A stretch of 64,000 nucleotides of DNA from JBDRRP01 sp964446485. GTDB lineage: Bacteria; Desulfobacterota; Desulfobacteria; Desulfobacterales; JBDRRP01. The notes below the pieces were generated by a model. That model had not been told where the DNA came from. It saw only the letters and a list, made by a program, of their open reading frames with translations, and ran no database searches. The stretch is from the NCBI GenBank assembly GCA_964446485.1, contig CAYUOU010000011.1:1-64000 (forward strand), given 5' to 3'. The stretch's first letter is position 1. Each line of letters begins with the position of its first letter. This document shows positions 1-8,596 of the stretch, piece by piece. The position numbers and the translations under genes are program-made.

Positions 1-726
1 ATTGATTTTCTCATTCATTGCCCGGAACTGTTTTCTAACGATCACATATTGGATCTATCTTCTGAAGACCGGCTTTATCGCGATCGATCAAAATCTGAAA
101 TCAGAAAAGTGATCGAACTCAGTCGAGCGCTTCAACCCTTTTTCCCAAATACAAAGAAGCCTCGCATAATTCTAAATGTAGGCGGATTCTCTATGAATTC
201 ACATATTTCAGTGGAAAAACGTAAAAATAAATATAACATTTTGAGTCGTAGCCTATCAGAAATTGATACTAGGGGAGTGGAGTTGATCCCGCAAACCATG
301 CCCCCGTTCCCTTGGCATTTCGGAGGGCAGCGCTATCACAACCTATTTTTGGAACCTTCTGAAATCATGGAATTTTGTAACGTGACCGGTATGCGTGTTT
401 GCTTGGATATCTCCCACAGCAAATTAGCATGCAACTATTATAATTGGTCATTCAGTGAATTCCTTAGAAAATTGGGACCCTATACTGCTCACATCCATTT
501 AGCAGACGCAAGTGGTGTAGATGGTGAGGGTCTTCAGCTAGGTACCGGGGAAATTGATGTTTTTGATTTGGTTACAAATCTTGATGAGTTTATTCCAGGT
601 ATCAGTATGATTCCTGAAATATGGCAAGGTCATAAAAACAATGGAGAAGGTTTTTGGATTGCGATGGACCGTTATGAATCAGCCCGTATGAAAAAGTCAA
701 ACTTTTCGAATCATTCAATCGTTTAG
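1..726 (+). CDS. TIM-barrel sugar isomerase-like protein, 5' partial
   Basis: The reading frame is open back to base 1, so the gene begins outside the window and only the C-terminal part (about 241 residues) is present. The TTG at 49 is internal, not a start. The visible part reads as a xylose-isomerase-like/AP-endonuclease-2 TIM barrel: a strand ending VCLDISHSK, then AHIHLADASG, and PEIWQGH near the end are typical metal-site strands of that fold. From memory, similar domains occur at the C-terminus of NeuB-type sialic/legionaminic acid synthase fusions, which would fit the acetamidino-sugar genes downstream, but the NeuB half cannot be seen here. The gene ends 53 bases before a B12 radical SAM gene on the same strand. 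The fold is fairly sure; substrate and fusion partner are inference. Confidence 0.65.
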   Translation: MDFLIHCPELFSNDHILDLSSEDRLYRDRSKSEIRKVIELSRALQPFFPNTKKPRIILNVGGFSMNSHISVEKRKNKYNILSRSLSEIDTRGVELIPQTMPPFPWHFGGQRYHNLFLEPSEIMEFCNVTGMRVCLDISHSKLACNYYNWSFSEFLRKLGPYTAHIHLADASGVDGEGLQLGTGEIDVFDLVTNLDEFIPGISMIPEIWQGHKNNGEGFWIAMDRYESARMKKSNFSNHSIV

Positions 727-779
727 CGCTCCAAAATGCCGATATCATTTACAGTTGATCTATTTGAAGGGTAAATTTC

Positions 780-2168
780 ATGAGAGTGCTGTTGATCGTA
801 TACAACAATGACTCATTTTTGCATCATTTTCCGATAGGACTTGGTTATATAGCTACAGTATTCCGCAATTTAGGAGCTGAAGTACATATATATAATCAGG
901 ATCTTCATCATTACCCCGACGAACATCTGACGTCCTTCCTTGATAAGAATGTTTTTGACATCGTTGGCTACAGCACAGTAGCTGGCTATTATCAGTATAA
1001 AAAACTGCTTCGCATTTCGGAGGCGGTGAACCGATCGGTCAATAGACCGCTATTTATTCTTGGAGGACACGGTCCAACGCCCGAACCTGAATTTTTTTTA
1101 AAAAAAACTCAGGCCGACATCATTGTAATGGGCGAAGGAGAAGATACGATTGCCGATCTAATCGATGCTCTACGAAATAAGAGGGCTCTTCATGGTATCG
1201 ATGGAATTGCCTTCAGAGATGGTCATGACGTAGTTGTCAACAAACGACGTAATCTGATTCCTGATATCGATATAATCCCATTTCCAGCCTGGGACCTTTT
1301 CCCGATGGCGTATTATCGTTTGTATCGTTTTCCACGTTCAAACAGTGACAGGTTTACGATGCCGGTACTTGCCGGCAGAGGGTGTCCCTTCAGATGCAAT
1401 TTCTGTTACCGAATGGATGAAGGCCTACGTATTCGTTCCAACGAATCGATTCTTAGCGAAATCGAACAACTGACTACCGACTATAGCATTAATTATATCG
1501 CTTTCACAGATGAGTTATTGATGTCGTCAGAGCAACGTGTCGAATCCCTATGCAAAGGCATTTTACACAAGAACCTTGATATACAGTGGTACTGCCAAGG
1601 GCGTCTCAATTTTGCTAAACCCGATATTTTAAAACTCATGAAAAAAGCAGGATGTGTATTCATAAATTATGGTATCGAAGCCTACGATGATCAGGTTTTG
1701 AAAAATATGAACAAACGGTTGACTACAAATCAAATTGAAAAAGGAATTCGCGCCACACTTGATGCCGGCATAAGTCCTGGATTTAACATAATTTTTGGAA
1801 ATATCGGTGAGAATCGCGATACGATAAAGAAAGGAGTGGAGTTTCTTCTCAAATATGATGACCATTCACAGTTGAGAACTATCCGTCCCGTCACCCCATA
1901 CCCAGGATCTCCATTATACTACAAAGCAATCGAAGACGGCCTTCTCAAAGATTGCAATGATTTTTATGAAAATAAGCACTTCAATTCCGATCTTCTCACA
2001 GTGAATTTCACTGATTTGACCGATGATGAGTTCTATAATGCACTCCATTGGGCAAATAGCGTATTGGCAAAAAATTATCACCTGCATAAATATCAGAAAC
2101 TTCAAGAAGAAATCGACAATCTCTATTTCAATAAAGATAACAGTTTCCGTGGGTTTAGGCAGACGTGA
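780..2168 (+). CDS. B12-binding radical SAM protein
   Basis: This 462-residue protein has an N-terminal cobalamin-binding Rossmann-like domain (about residues 1-130, including PIGLGYIATVFRNLGAEV and GGHGPTPEPEFFLK). A radical SAM core follows, with the cluster motif CPFRCNFCYR at about residues 203-212 (CxxxCxxC, ligating the 4Fe-4S cluster). Enzymes of this class do methylations, ring contractions or other radical chemistry, often on lipids, pigments or sugars. Its place between a sugar TIM barrel and a flippase suggests modification of the surface glycan or its lipid carrier. The substrate is unknown. Its stop overlaps the GTG start of the next gene (GTGA), so the two are probably translationally coupled. 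Confidence 0.85.
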   Translation: MRVLLIVYNNDSFLHHFPIGLGYIATVFRNLGAEVHIYNQDLHHYPDEHLTSFLDKNVFDIVGYSTVAGYYQYKKLLRISEAVNRSVNRPLFILGGHGPTPEPEFFLKKTQADIIVMGEGEDTIADLIDALRNKRALHGIDGIAFRDGHDVVVNKRRNLIPDIDIIPFPAWDLFPMAYYRLYRFPRSNSDRFTMPVLAGRGCPFRCNFCYRMDEGLRIRSNESILSEIEQLTTDYSINYIAFTDELLMSSEQRVESLCKGILHKNLDIQWYCQGRLNFAKPDILKLMKKAGCVFINYGIEAYDDQVLKNMNKRLTTNQIEKGIRATLDAGISPGFNIIFGNIGENRDTIKKGVEFLLKYDDHSQLRTIRPVTPYPGSPLYYKAIEDGLLKDCNDFYENKHFNSDLLTVNFTDLTDDEFYNALHWANSVLAKNYHLHKYQKLQEEIDNLYFNKDNSFRGFRQT

Positions 2169-3451
2169 ATCGACTCTCCCTCATAAAGAATGCCAGTATT
2201 TATACATTTTCTAACATTATAAACTCTGCACTTCCGTTCTTATTGCTGCCTATATTGACACGGTATATGAGTCCTAGCGATTTTGGCATCGTCGCAATGT
2301 TCTCTGTCATGGTTAATATTGTCTCCCCTTTTACAGGTTTTAGTGTACATGCCGCCATTCAAAGACAATATTATGAGAAAGAAACGGTAGATATTCCAAC
2401 TTATGTGGCAAACTGTCTGCTGATTCTGCTTTGCGGCGGAATAATTGTTTCCATTTTTCTGTATTGCTTTTTAGACTCGATATCAGTTTTAAGCTCAATA
2501 CCGAATAATTGGATTTGGGCCGTAGTAGTAGTTTCAATGTTCCAATTCATTATTCTGATCAATCTATCACTTTGGCAGGTTACCCTAAAAGCTAGAACGT
2601 TTGCTTGGTATCAGTTTTCCAGAACCGTGGTAAACATTTTGCTGACATTGCTGTTTGTTGTCGGTATGAGACTATCTTGGCAAGGTAGAATAGCGGCTCA
2701 AATATATACGATGGCCCTATTTGGGCTCGTTAGCTTTTTCATTCTTCACAAGGGGAATTGGATTCAATACAGAGTGAATAGAACATACATTATAAATGCT
2801 TTGAAATTTGGCATACCCTTAGTTCCGCATACGATAGGTGCCGTCATGATGACAATGACGGACCGCTTCTTCATTACAAATATGGTAAGCATACATGCAA
2901 CCGGACTATATTCAGTAGGATATCAAATAGGAATGATAATTTGTATAATTGAGAACTCTTTCAATCAAGCGTACGTTCCATGGCTATTCGATTGCCTAAA
3001 AATGGAGAACAAGAGCACAAATTTGATGATTGTAAGAATGACTTATATATATTTTTTTATCATCGTCGGCCTCGCCATCGGCCTATCAATTTTAGCACCA
3101 TTTTTTTTAAAATTTTTTGTTGGAAAAGACTTCGCTGGAGCAACAATATTTATCTTCTGGATCGCACTCGGATATGCATTTAGTGGAATGTATAAGATGG
3201 TTGTCAATTATATATTTTTCGTTCAAAAAACATACATTCTCGCATGGGTGACATTTTCCTGCGCCCTTGTAAATGTTCTCCTCAATTATATATTGATAAA
3301 GCTAAACGGCTCAATAGGCGCGGCACAGGCAACAACGATAACTTTTTTCTTATCATTTATTTTTACATGGATATTATCTAACAAGGTATATAAAATGCCT
3401 TGGCTCAATTTTTATGATTTCAATCGAGGAAAGAATATTTGCAACATCTGA
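2165..3451 (+). CDS. Oligosaccharide flippase (Wzx-like, MOP superfamily)
   Basis: This 428-residue polytopic membrane protein has about twelve hydrophobic segments. The N-terminus (ASIYTFSNIINSALPFLLLP, then TRYMSPSDFG) matches polysaccharide-biosynthesis/O-antigen flippases, which move undecaprenyl-linked repeat units across the inner membrane. The start is GTG, overlapping the preceding stop. The gene is strikingly AT-rich, as Wzx genes usually are. It sits in the middle of a glycan cluster, and the next gene overlaps it by 13 bases. No O-antigen polymerase (Wzy) is recognisable in the window; it may lie upstream. Confidence 0.85.
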   Translation: MNRLSLIKNASIYTFSNIINSALPFLLLPILTRYMSPSDFGIVAMFSVMVNIVSPFTGFSVHAAIQRQYYEKETVDIPTYVANCLLILLCGGIIVSIFLYCFLDSISVLSSIPNNWIWAVVVVSMFQFIILINLSLWQVTLKARTFAWYQFSRTVVNILLTLLFVVGMRLSWQGRIAAQIYTMALFGLVSFFILHKGNWIQYRVNRTYIINALKFGIPLVPHTIGAVMMTMTDRFFITNMVSIHATGLYSVGYQIGMIICIIENSFNQAYVPWLFDCLKMENKSTNLMIVRMTYIYFFIIVGLAIGLSILAPFFLKFFVGKDFAGATIFIFWIALGYAFSGMYKMVVNYIFFVQKTYILAWVTFSCALVNVLLNYILIKLNGSIGAAQATTITFFLSFIFTWILSNKVYKMPWLNFYDFNRGKNICNI

Positions 3452-4713
3452 TCCGAATTTTTAGAGCAATACTGTTGCGTGATACATGGAAGCTGATAAA
3501 GAAATGCGATGTCCTTCTCGTGAGATCAGATGAGGATTGCGGATACTCATTCAGGGGCAGAATTTATTCACCGTTAATCGACAGCATTGGTGATATGCTG
3601 AATAATAATGGCTTGCAGCTCAGCTCCGTAGCTAAATCATATTCAAAAGTTAAAAGCGCTGATGCTTATAGTGCGCCCGTATTGTATAATCGCAGAGATT
3701 TTACAACAGCATTGATCGGAAGAGTGGCAACTATATTCTATAGCCGAGAAAAATGTATTCTGTGGAAATTCAATAGAAGAACAAAATTTTGGAAATTACT
3801 TCTTGAAAAAGCAAAGCCAGTTTGTGTTATCGGAATACAACCTGATGAGAACCTATGTGAAGCATGTAATACAAGCGGGATCCCAGTATATGATCTTCAA
3901 CATGGAAGAATTTCAATTGAGCATCCTTGGTACAGCAGCAACCGTTTTGAGAATACATCTTCATTGTATCTTCCTTCTGGTTATCTTTTATGGGATGATA
4001 TCAGTGCAGAGATTTTGCGACAATCTTTACCACAAAGAAAAATTGATATCAGGATTGTCGGGAACCCTTGGTTTTCACGTTTCATGGCCAATGATGAAAG
4101 AGATGTGATTGTTCAAAATGAATTGAAAAATGGTAAAATCTCCAAAGATGACAAGCCTGTCATATTGGTCTCACTTCAGTGGGGATTGGATCGATTCTAT
4201 AACCATTCCGAGTTTAACGGCGTTATGGTCGATGCGATCGAGAGGACAATTCTGGAAACGTCCAAATATTACAATTGGCTCATTCGATTACACCCCTTAC
4301 ATATCCGCGGATCTGTCGGTCAAAAAGCGCAACAATATTTAGATAAGACTTTTGATAGTCTTGAATCTGTTGAGTGGCATAAGTGCAGCGAATTACCGCT
4401 ACCGGTAGTTCTGAATCAAGCCGATTTGCATATCACGGATAGCAGTAGTGTTGTTACGGAAGCGAGTTGGATGGGTGTGCATTCAGCTCTGTTAAACAGT
4501 AGCATACGTCCGGGGGGGAGTCTCGAAAGCTTTTATGCAAATGAACGCAGTGTCGGATTGGCAGAGGTTATTCCACAAGATTCGGCAATGATTAGGAGAT
4601 GGATAGCAAATTGCCTTGCTCAGGGAAAAAATCAGATTCCATTCGAAGACAGAGGTACTGCCTTAAATGACTTCATCAATGACATTATTGTTATCGCGGA
4701 TCAAACACGCTAA
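3439..4713 (+). CDS. GT-B-like surface carbohydrate biosynthesis protein
   Basis: This 424-residue soluble protein probably starts at TTG 3439, inside the flippase gene. The first half has no clear motif. The second half carries the pattern of CDP-glycerol/capsule-type GT-B transferases: VYDLQHGRISIEHPWY around residue 150, IRLHPLHIRGS around 285 and ITDSSSVVTEASWMGV around 335, where a conserved His and a Ser/Glu-rich loop bind the nucleotide or phosphate donor. It probably transfers a sugar or polyol phosphate in O-antigen assembly. I cannot name a family with certainty; a sugar epimerase or kinase seems less likely. Confidence 0.6.
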   Translation: MQHLIRIFRAILLRDTWKLIKKCDVLLVRSDEDCGYSFRGRIYSPLIDSIGDMLNNNGLQLSSVAKSYSKVKSADAYSAPVLYNRRDFTTALIGRVATIFYSREKCILWKFNRRTKFWKLLLEKAKPVCVIGIQPDENLCEACNTSGIPVYDLQHGRISIEHPWYSSNRFENTSSLYLPSGYLLWDDISAEILRQSLPQRKIDIRIVGNPWFSRFMANDERDVIVQNELKNGKISKDDKPVILVSLQWGLDRFYNHSEFNGVMVDAIERTILETSKYYNWLIRLHPLHIRGSVGQKAQQYLDKTFDSLESVEWHKCSELPLPVVLNQADLHITDSSSVVTEASWMGVHSALLNSSIRPGGSLESFYANERSVGLAEVIPQDSAMIRRWIANCLAQGKNQIPFEDRGTALNDFINDIIVIADQTR

Positions 4714-4791
4714 ATCGTATATGATGCACTCGAATATTTTTGACGAATTTTATTTATCTAAAATTTCAATCCATCTCAGGTCAATATATCT

Positions 4792-5409
4792 ATGATTGCT
4801 ATCGTCGACTACGGCCTCGGGAATCTTGGATCAATGTCAAATATGCTTAAGAAGATTGGATCCCATCCTGTCATTTCATCTGATCCATCTGTATTGGCTA
4901 AAGCGGAGAAACTGATTCTTCCAGGAGTAGGTTCTTTCGATACGGCGATGAAGAGCTTAGCAGATAGAAGTTTAATTCTTTTGCTCAATGAACTTGTTAT
5001 AGCTAAAAAGGTCCCGATTTTGGGAGTTTGCCTAGGAATGCAGTTGTTTTGTCAGAGAAGTGAAGAAGGACGACTGCCCGGATTGGGTTGGATCGATGCT
5101 GAAACTGTCCTATTCAAATTTGACGGGCCGTCTTCGAAATTGAAGGTTCCACACATGGGTTGGAATCAACTTATCAATTGGAAAATTCACCCACTATTGA
5201 AAGACATTGGAGCGGATAATCGCTTTTATTTTGTTCACTCATATCATGTCTCCTGTTCCAATCCAGCCAATATCCTTGCCTCCACGTCATATGGTTTCGA
5301 TTTTACATCTGCGATTGTCAAAGACAATATCATCGGTGTGCAATTTCATCCTGAAAAAAGCCACAGATTTGGCATGCAATTATTACAAAATTTTGTAGAA
5401 TTGGTTTGA
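4792..5409 (+). CDS. hisH: HisH-type glutamine amidotransferase (acetamidino-sugar pathway)
   Basis: This 205-residue class I glutamine amidotransferase releases ammonia from glutamine. The nucleophile elbow is GVCLGMQ (Cys near residue 80), and the His-Glu pair lies in VQFHPEKS near the C-terminus. Length and motifs match HisH, the glutaminase subunit of imidazole glycerol phosphate synthase. There are no other histidine genes here. Instead it precedes a HisF-like protein and an N-acetyl-sugar amidotransferase, the arrangement of hisH2-hisF2-wbpG in Pseudomonas O-antigen loci, where ammonia converts an N-acetyl group to an acetamidino group. A role in sugar modification is therefore preferred over histidine synthesis. 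Confidence 0.88.
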   Translation: MIAIVDYGLGNLGSMSNMLKKIGSHPVISSDPSVLAKAEKLILPGVGSFDTAMKSLADRSLILLLNELVIAKKVPILGVCLGMQLFCQRSEEGRLPGLGWIDAETVLFKFDGPSSKLKVPHMGWNQLINWKIHPLLKDIGADNRFYFVHSYHVSCSNPANILASTSYGFDFTSAIVKDNIIGVQFHPEKSHRFGMQLLQNFVELV

Positions 5410-5502
5410 GAAAATGAGTTTGAATCATATTTTTCAAATTTTTAGTATCGATATATTCTAAGCCATTCATCTAGTTCACATACTATTTCTATTTGTAATT
5501 TT

Positions 5503-6261
5503 ATGTTAAAAAACAGAGTTATTCCTTGCTTGTTACTTCAAAACGGTGGCTTGGTAAAGACATTGAAGTTTTCCAAGCCAAAATACGTAGGAGATCCGAT
5601 CAACGCAATTCGGATATTCAACGAAAAAGAAGTGGACGAATTGATGGTTTTGGACATATCAGCAAGTAAGGAGCGACGTGAACCGGATTATGGTTTGATT
5701 GAACAGTTTGCCAGTGAATGCTTTATGCCATTGTGCTATGGGGGCGGTGTGCGAACGGTCTCTCAAGCTTCAAAATTATTCGCTATCGGCATAGAAAAAA
5801 TTTGCCTGCAAACGGCCGCCCTAAACAATCCATCTATCATTACACAAATTGCTGAGCGCTTTGGCAGCCAAAGTGTTTTAGTATCGGTTGATATTAAGCG
5901 CAACTGGCGTGGCAAGGCGTTTCTTTATTCCGCAGCTTCAGGCAAAATGCTTCCATATCGATGGCTGGATCACATAGGGAATGCCATCACCGCAGGCGCT
6001 GGAGAAGTTGTCTTGAACGCAGTCGACCGGGATGGGGTCATGGGAGGAATGGATATTCCTTTGATTCATCAAGCGGCTTTGTCCATACCCGTGCCGCTGA
6101 TTGCAATGGGGGGGGTAGGCAATCTTGAGGACATTCAGTCTGCCATAAAAGCCGGTGCCAGTGCGGTTGCTGCCGGAGCCTATTTTGTTTTTCAAGGTCC
6201 ACACCGAGCGGTGTTGATCTCTTATCCCCGTTACGACGAACTTGAAAGGCTATTGGGATAA
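5503..6261 (+). CDS. HisF2/AglZ-like acetamidino modification protein
   Basis: This 252-residue beta/alpha barrel is clearly related to HisF. Canonical HisF has a catalytic Asp in the first strand (CLDV). Here the segment is IPCLLLQNGG, so that Asp is missing, while the second Asp (SVDIKRN, about residue 129) is kept. This supports a role as an ammonia-delivering partner of HisH rather than as a cyclase. Conserved phosphate-site glycines are visible in CYGGGVRT and AMGGVGN. The stop overlaps the ATG of the next gene by one base (TAATG). The 93-base gap upstream is AT-rich and shows no clear promoter. Confidence 0.85.
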   Translation: MLKNRVIPCLLLQNGGLVKTLKFSKPKYVGDPINAIRIFNEKEVDELMVLDISASKERREPDYGLIEQFASECFMPLCYGGGVRTVSQASKLFAIGIEKICLQTAALNNPSIITQIAERFGSQSVLVSVDIKRNWRGKAFLYSAASGKMLPYRWLDHIGNAITAGAGEVVLNAVDRDGVMGGMDIPLIHQAALSIPVPLIAMGGVGNLEDIQSAIKAGASAVAAGAYFVFQGPHRAVLISYPRYDELERLLG

Positions 6262-7391
6262 TGACGAATACCGCACCATATCAAGTCTGCACTCGCTGCG
6301 TCATGGATACCAGCACTAAAGAGATCGTGTTCGACGATCAGGGGGTGTGTAATTTTTGCACGACATTTTTAGAAAACTCCGGCCATATTTTACACATGCC
6401 AAATTCTGAACGAGACCATATACTGGCAGCGCTGGTGGAGAAAGTGAAGCATGAAGGCGTCGGCAAACCATATGACTGCATCATCGGCGTTTCCGGCGGT
6501 GTTGATAGTTCTTGGGCGCTGTTGAAAGCCGTCGAATTAGGTCTTCGCCCCCTCGCTGTACATATGGACAACGGTTGGAACACCGAGGCCGCCCAGCACA
6601 ATATTTCAAACTTGGTACGAGGCCTAGGCGTCGACCTATATACTTATGTTATCGATTGGAATGAGTACCGGAAATTGATGCAGGCATTTTTCGACGCTGA
6701 TGTCATTGATATCGAGCTTCTCTACGACAACGCCATGTTCGCCGTAAATTTCAGACAAGCAGCTAAACACAAAGTGAAATATATACTTTCAGGCACAAAC
6801 AGCTCAACCGAAGGAATACCTGTACCGAAGGACTGGAATTGGTTTAAATACGATAAGAAAAACATCAAATCTATTGCTAGATCAGCAAACGTGAGTATTA
6901 AAACATTCCCCGCAATCGGCACACTCAGCTATATTTGGTATGAATTCGTTATGGGAATTCACTGGACCGCATTTCTGGATTTTTTCAACTACAATAAATC
7001 CGAAGCACTCGATACACTTCAACGCCGATTCGGATATAAGCCCTATCCCTATAAGCATTATGAATCGATTTTCACTCGCTTTTATCAGGGATATATACTT
7101 CCTGAAAAAGTCAATGTGGATAAAAGAAAACTGCATTTTAGCACGATGGTTATGTCTGGGCAGATCAGTCGACAAGCCGCACTCGCAGATCTTGAAAAAT
7201 TAGCATATCCTACTGAAAACGATTTGGCCGAAGACAAGAGATATTTTATCAAAAAAATGTTGTGGTCTGAAAACCAGCTTGTTGAATACATAAACCGTCC
7301 AGAGAAGCCGCACGACACTTATCCAACCGAAAAACCATTATTTGATAGGTTGTTATACTTCTACAGGCGGTTTATACGTCATCAACACTGA
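6261..7391 (+). CDS. N-acetyl sugar amidotransferase (WbpG/PseA-like)
   Basis: This 376-residue PP-loop ATPase is predicted to adenylate an N-acetyl group on a nucleotide sugar and replace the oxygen with ammonia, giving an acetamidino sugar. It has an N-terminal Cys pair segment (CTRCVMDTST ... CNFC, residues 10-32), the PP-loop ATP site GVSGGVDSSWA (about residues 76-86) and the later ILSGTNSSTEG motif. The family is WbpG/WbuX/PseA, used for ManNAc3NAmA, legionaminic or pseudaminic acid derivatives. HisH and HisF-like partners lie directly upstream and would supply the ammonia. The exact sugar cannot be read from this window. Confidence 0.9.
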   Translation: MTNTAPYQVCTRCVMDTSTKEIVFDDQGVCNFCTTFLENSGHILHMPNSERDHILAALVEKVKHEGVGKPYDCIIGVSGGVDSSWALLKAVELGLRPLAVHMDNGWNTEAAQHNISNLVRGLGVDLYTYVIDWNEYRKLMQAFFDADVIDIELLYDNAMFAVNFRQAAKHKVKYILSGTNSSTEGIPVPKDWNWFKYDKKNIKSIARSANVSIKTFPAIGTLSYIWYEFVMGIHWTAFLDFFNYNKSEALDTLQRRFGYKPYPYKHYESIFTRFYQGYILPEKVNVDKRKLHFSTMVMSGQISRQAALADLEKLAYPTENDLAEDKRYFIKKMLWSENQLVEYINRPEKPHDTYPTEKPLFDRLLYFYRRFIRHQH

Positions 7392-7486
7392 ATTTGCTTA
7401 CAAACCAGCAATCGTGCCGGTGTTGCGCCTGTCTTTGCTTCGAAATTCAAATTTTCTCAAACTACTGTTCTTGAACGAGAAACGCT

Positions 7487-8584
7487 ATGGACAATACCGG
7501 ATCGATGAAAGACAATTGCAATCATTCTATGCTGGCCACTAGGATTGAATCAGCCAAAAGAGCGCTTCATACTAAACTTCATGGCGTCGACCTATCGTCT
7601 TCAGCGATATCTCCGTACATCCAACGATATATCAAGCGCCAGGCCCGAAATTTTCAAAGTGTCTTTGATCGCTATGGAAAAATTCTCCAAATGGCTCTTG
7701 AGAACAATGCGCATTTGCTTGATCGCATTGTTTTGGTTGACTATGGCGGCGGCAGCGGCTTGCTCTCGTTACTTGCGAAAGAGGTTGGGGTCGGAACGGT
7801 TGTTTACAACGATATCTATGATGTATCATGCAACGATTTAAAAATATTGTCTGCCCTATTGAGGATAACGATAGATGAAATCGTCTGCGGAGATATAGAA
7901 GTACTCATCGATTTCGTGCGCAGAGAGGCGATTACTATTGACACGATTGTATCCAATGATGTCATCGAGCATATTTATGACGTTGAAAAACATTTCAAAA
8001 CGTTATCATCAATATCGGATGGGGATTTTACAGTGGTATACTCAACAAACGCGATTCTTTCCAATCCAGTCTATGTATATCTGGTACGAAAGTCTCAGAT
8101 TGCCGTCGAGACCAAAAACAGAGAAAAAAAGTGGGGCGACAAGGAAAGAGATACCCAAAAGGCATATTTAGAAGTCAGAAAAAGCATCATCAGTGCGTAT
8201 GCGCCGCATCTGTGCAATAAGGATGTAGCGTTTTTATCACGGCGGACCCGGGGCTTAATCAAGACCGATATCGAGCGCTGCGTCGATCAATATCTACTTG
8301 AAGGCCGCATCGACTATGCTCCGGATCACCCCACAAATACATGCGATCCCTATACCGGCAATTGGTGCGAGCATCTCATGGATCTTGGTTGGCTGAAAGC
8401 AATCGTTGAAAGCGCAGGGTTCTCAGCGACGATATACAGCGGGCAATACGCAGTTTCAGGACCGCCATTAAAGAAGATCGCCAAGCTTCTGTTGAACTGC
8501 ATCATTCGCGTGTTGGGCATACGCGGGCTGTTCGCAGCGCCTTATTTTATTTTACGCGCGGAACGCAAGCAAACCGATTACTGA
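7487..8584 (+). CDS. SAM-dependent methyltransferase (class I), glycan cluster
   Basis: This 365-residue protein has a Rossmann methyltransferase core. The SAM-binding glycine loop is VDYGGGSGLLSLL (about residues 83-95), followed by an acidic residue in VVYNDIYDV and a post-motif SNDVIEHIYDV. The extended C-terminal half has no recognised domain. It is the last gene of the AT-rich block and is followed after 12 bases by a GC-richer radical SAM gene. It may O- or N-methylate the sugar made by the upstream genes, which is inference. The start is ambiguous: ATGs at 7487, 7502 and 7529 are all possible. Confidence 0.75.
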   Translation: MDNTGSMKDNCNHSMLATRIESAKRALHTKLHGVDLSSSAISPYIQRYIKRQARNFQSVFDRYGKILQMALENNAHLLDRIVLVDYGGGSGLLSLLAKEVGVGTVVYNDIYDVSCNDLKILSALLRITIDEIVCGDIEVLIDFVRREAITIDTIVSNDVIEHIYDVEKHFKTLSSISDGDFTVVYSTNAILSNPVYVYLVRKSQIAVETKNREKKWGDKERDTQKAYLEVRKSIISAYAPHLCNKDVAFLSRRTRGLIKTDIERCVDQYLLEGRIDYAPDHPTNTCDPYTGNWCEHLMDLGWLKAIVESAGFSATIYSGQYAVSGPPLKKIAKLLLNCIIRVLGIRGLFAAPYFILRAERKQTDY

Positions 8585-8596
8585 AAGCCTTCAATC

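Noticed and set aside
4792..6261. HisH/HisF pair as part of histidine biosynthesis
   Set aside because: No other his genes are near, the HisF-like protein lacks the first catalytic Asp, and an N-acetyl sugar amidotransferase follows directly.
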